A program made the position numbers and the translations under genes. Positions 6,382 through 7,738 of a DNA stretch of 7,738 bases are shown here, one piece after another (within the stretch, counting starts at the first letter, position 1; every line of letters begins with the position of its first letter). The stretch is from NCBI GenBank assembly GCA_025351615.1, contig JANXVP010000129.1, forward strand, positions 1-7,738, in the 5' to 3' direction. Source of the stretch: Ramlibacter sp. Its GTDB lineage: Bacteria; Pseudomonadota; Gammaproteobacteria; Burkholderiales; Burkholderiaceae_C. The notes beneath the pieces were generated by a model that had not been told where the DNA came from, made no database searches, and worked only from the letters and a program-made list of their open reading frames with translations.

Positions 6382-6387
6382 ATGATA
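6382..6387 (-). promoter_or_regulatory. possible -10 box for the small membrane protein gene
   Basis: On the minus strand TATCAT ends 7 nt before the GTG at 6374. Transcription from it would start at about 6375, giving a leaderless message from that GTG or a 22 nt leader for the GTG at 6353. No clear -35 box is present upstream, so support is weak. Confidence 0.25.
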
Positions 6388-6506
6388 GCCAGTCGCCTGC
6401 TGCCGGGCGACCGGGGGCCGCCTTCGAAGTGTGCGGCGGGTAGGCGTCAGCGCGGCCGGATCCACATCGTCGACCGCGCAGGTCTTGAAGCAGCCTGCTG
6501 CGCCTG

Positions 6507-7259
6507 CTATGGCGATGAACCGGGAACACTCCCGCCCTGGCGCTCCGCCGTGGCGGTCGCATTGCCGACGTCATAGGAGCCGAACACTTCACGCACCGAC
6601 CGGGTGTCGGGCAGCACGTAGACGACGCCGCTGGTTCCAGTGAAAGCGGGGCTCACGACGTTGTCGTAGAACTTCACCGGCACATTGATGCAGCCGTAGG
6701 TGATCCGGTGCTCCAGCGGCCACGCGCTTTCCAGCCGCTGCAGGCGCCGCTCCTTGGGCAGAGTGGCGATAACGCGATGCAGCGCGACGCCCGACTCATA
6801 GTCCACCCAGAGAATTTCTTCGCCGCCCAGACTGCGATCCAGGGCTGCAACGAAGCGCCCGGCCGGGGTTGTCCGCTCCTCCGGCCGAATGGTGGACAGC
6901 TTGCGTGAACCGATCCCGGGCACTGACCGGTCGCCGCGCGCCAATCCGATCAACACGGGGCTGGCCCCGCGCAGTTGCCCGCCACCATCGAAAACGAACA
7001 CCCTCGCATCGACCTTGTCGACAATGATGAACGGCATGCCAGCGCTGTCCGCCGAATCGACGACCCAGTCAGCCACGTGGCGAGCATCCGCCGAAGGCTT
7101 TTCCTGGTGGAAATTGGCGCGTCTGGGCGACGCTGTCTGGCCCGACTCCAGCTCCGCCATCGCGGTTGCCGGTCCCACGCCCGCGAGCACCAGGACCAGG
7201 CCGAGCGCCGGGCGCGCCATCGCGCGCAGCAGCCAGGGAAAAAACAGGCGTCGGTGCAT
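6507..7259 (-). CDS. exported L,D-transpeptidase (YkuD domain)
   Basis: Predicted periplasmic enzyme of 250 residues that, by family, forms L,D (3-3) peptidoglycan cross-links or attaches proteins to the wall through a cysteine acyl-enzyme. The N-terminus (MHRRLFFPWLLRAMARP, then a hydrophobic run) is a signal peptide with probable cleavage after Ala-rich residues near 31-35; ATG at 7220 (Met14) is an alternative start with a more compact signal. The YkuD fold is seen in PFIIVDKVDARVFVFDGGG, then PEERTTPAGRF ending at Phe136, His161 in VALHRV, and ITYGCINV with nucleophile Cys190 and Asn192. The usual SHGC(I/V)(R/N) reads TYGCIN, so the motif His is Tyr, and His161 and Cys190 are about ten residues further apart than usual. 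The start is 5 bp after the stop of the Pro/Ala/Val-rich ORF, so the two are probably co-transcribed. No good Shine-Dalgarno is seen. Confidence 0.9.
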   Translation of the reverse strand: MHRRLFFPWLLRAMARPALGLVLVLAGVGPATAMAELESGQTASPRRANFHQEKPSADARHVADWVVDSADSAGMPFIIVDKVDARVFVFDGGGQLRGASPVLIGLARGDRSVPGIGSRKLSTIRPEERTTPAGRFVAALDRSLGGEEILWVDYESGVALHRVIATLPKERRLQRLESAWPLEHRITYGCINVPVKFYDNVVSPAFTGTSGVVYVLPDTRSVREVFGSYDVGNATATAERQGGSVPGSSP

Positions 7260-7416
7260 GCGGGCTAGTTTCGGAAGGCCTTGCGCGGACGGACCGGTGC
7301 CACATAAGGCACCGCGACCGGCGCCGGCGCCGGCACCGCGACAACCGGCACGACTGGCTGCGCCACGGCAGCGGGTGCGAGAGCACGCTCTGCCGGGTAA
7401 GCCACGACCAACGTCA

Positions 7417-7520
7417 TCTGCGGCGGCAGTGCGGCTTGCACCACCACCAGATTGGCAGGCGCAGACGGCAACAGGAAAGCTGCCGGCGCAGCTGGGATGA
7501 ACTGCGACGAAGGGATCGGC
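7417..7520 (-). repeat. left arm of a diverged inverted repeat
   Basis: The reverse complement of 7417-7520 aligns without gaps to 7635-7738, with 91 of 104 positions identical. The arms are separated by 114 bp that contain the hexanucleotide tract. The left arm lies inside the Pro/Ala/Val-rich frame. The match reaches the very end of the window, so the arm may be longer. Confidence 0.9.
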
Positions 7521-7521
7521 A

Positions 7522-7738
<217 letters not shown>

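Noticed and set aside
6392..6411. Hairpin GTCGCC/GGCGAC in the gap between the L,D-transpeptidase and the small membrane gene as a terminator
   Set aside because: Six pairs, 8 nt loop and no T-run on the minus strand. The 132 bp gap otherwise shows nothing I can support beyond the weak -10 box.

Overview
The window is high in G+C and densely coded, with a Gram-negative set of envelope and acyl-CoA genes. Gene content and protein style (MATE exporter; MaoC/CitE pair; DUF2889; class A penicillin-binding protein; YkuD enzyme) suggest a beta- or gammaproteobacterium. A Burkholderiales-like genome is my first guess and Xanthomonadales the second; this is inference from memory of protein families, not a search.

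Layout. Positions 1-3190 hold four plus-strand genes: the 3' nine-tenths of a MATE exporter, a single-hotdog MaoC-type hydratase, a CitE-like (HpcH/HpaI fold) lyase that overlaps it by 4 bp, and a DUF2889 protein 9 bp further on. The last three look like one unit for hydrating and cleaving a short branched or hydroxylated acyl-CoA. Positions 3191-3326 are a non-coding gap with a strong inverted repeat and a seven-codon mini-ORF whose stop overlaps the next start. Positions 3327-5861 encode a bifunctional class A penicillin-binding protein with a long disordered tail. A 3' untranslated stretch follows, ending in a textbook terminator at 6027-6062. From there to the right edge the genes lie on the minus strand. 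In transcription order they are a Pro/Ala/Val-rich protein with an unclear start, an exported L,D-transpeptidase 5 bp later, and a 77-residue two-helix membrane protein. The penicillin-binding protein and the L,D-transpeptidase both act on peptidoglycan cross-linking but converge from separate units.

The least ordinary part is the right end. A GGTGGC hexanucleotide tract (about 7566-7636) sits between two inverted arms (7417-7520 and 7635-7738). The arms are 91/104 identical, and their differences fall mainly on third codon positions of one shared reading frame. The plus-strand arm is therefore a second, divergently oriented copy of the Pro/Ala/Val-rich coding sequence, running off the window. 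Read outward on the minus strand the tract encodes 24 prolines; on the plus strand, in the frame of the second copy, it encodes 24 alternating Ala/Val residues long enough to span a membrane. I see no CRISPR array, tRNA, rRNA, transposase or integrase.
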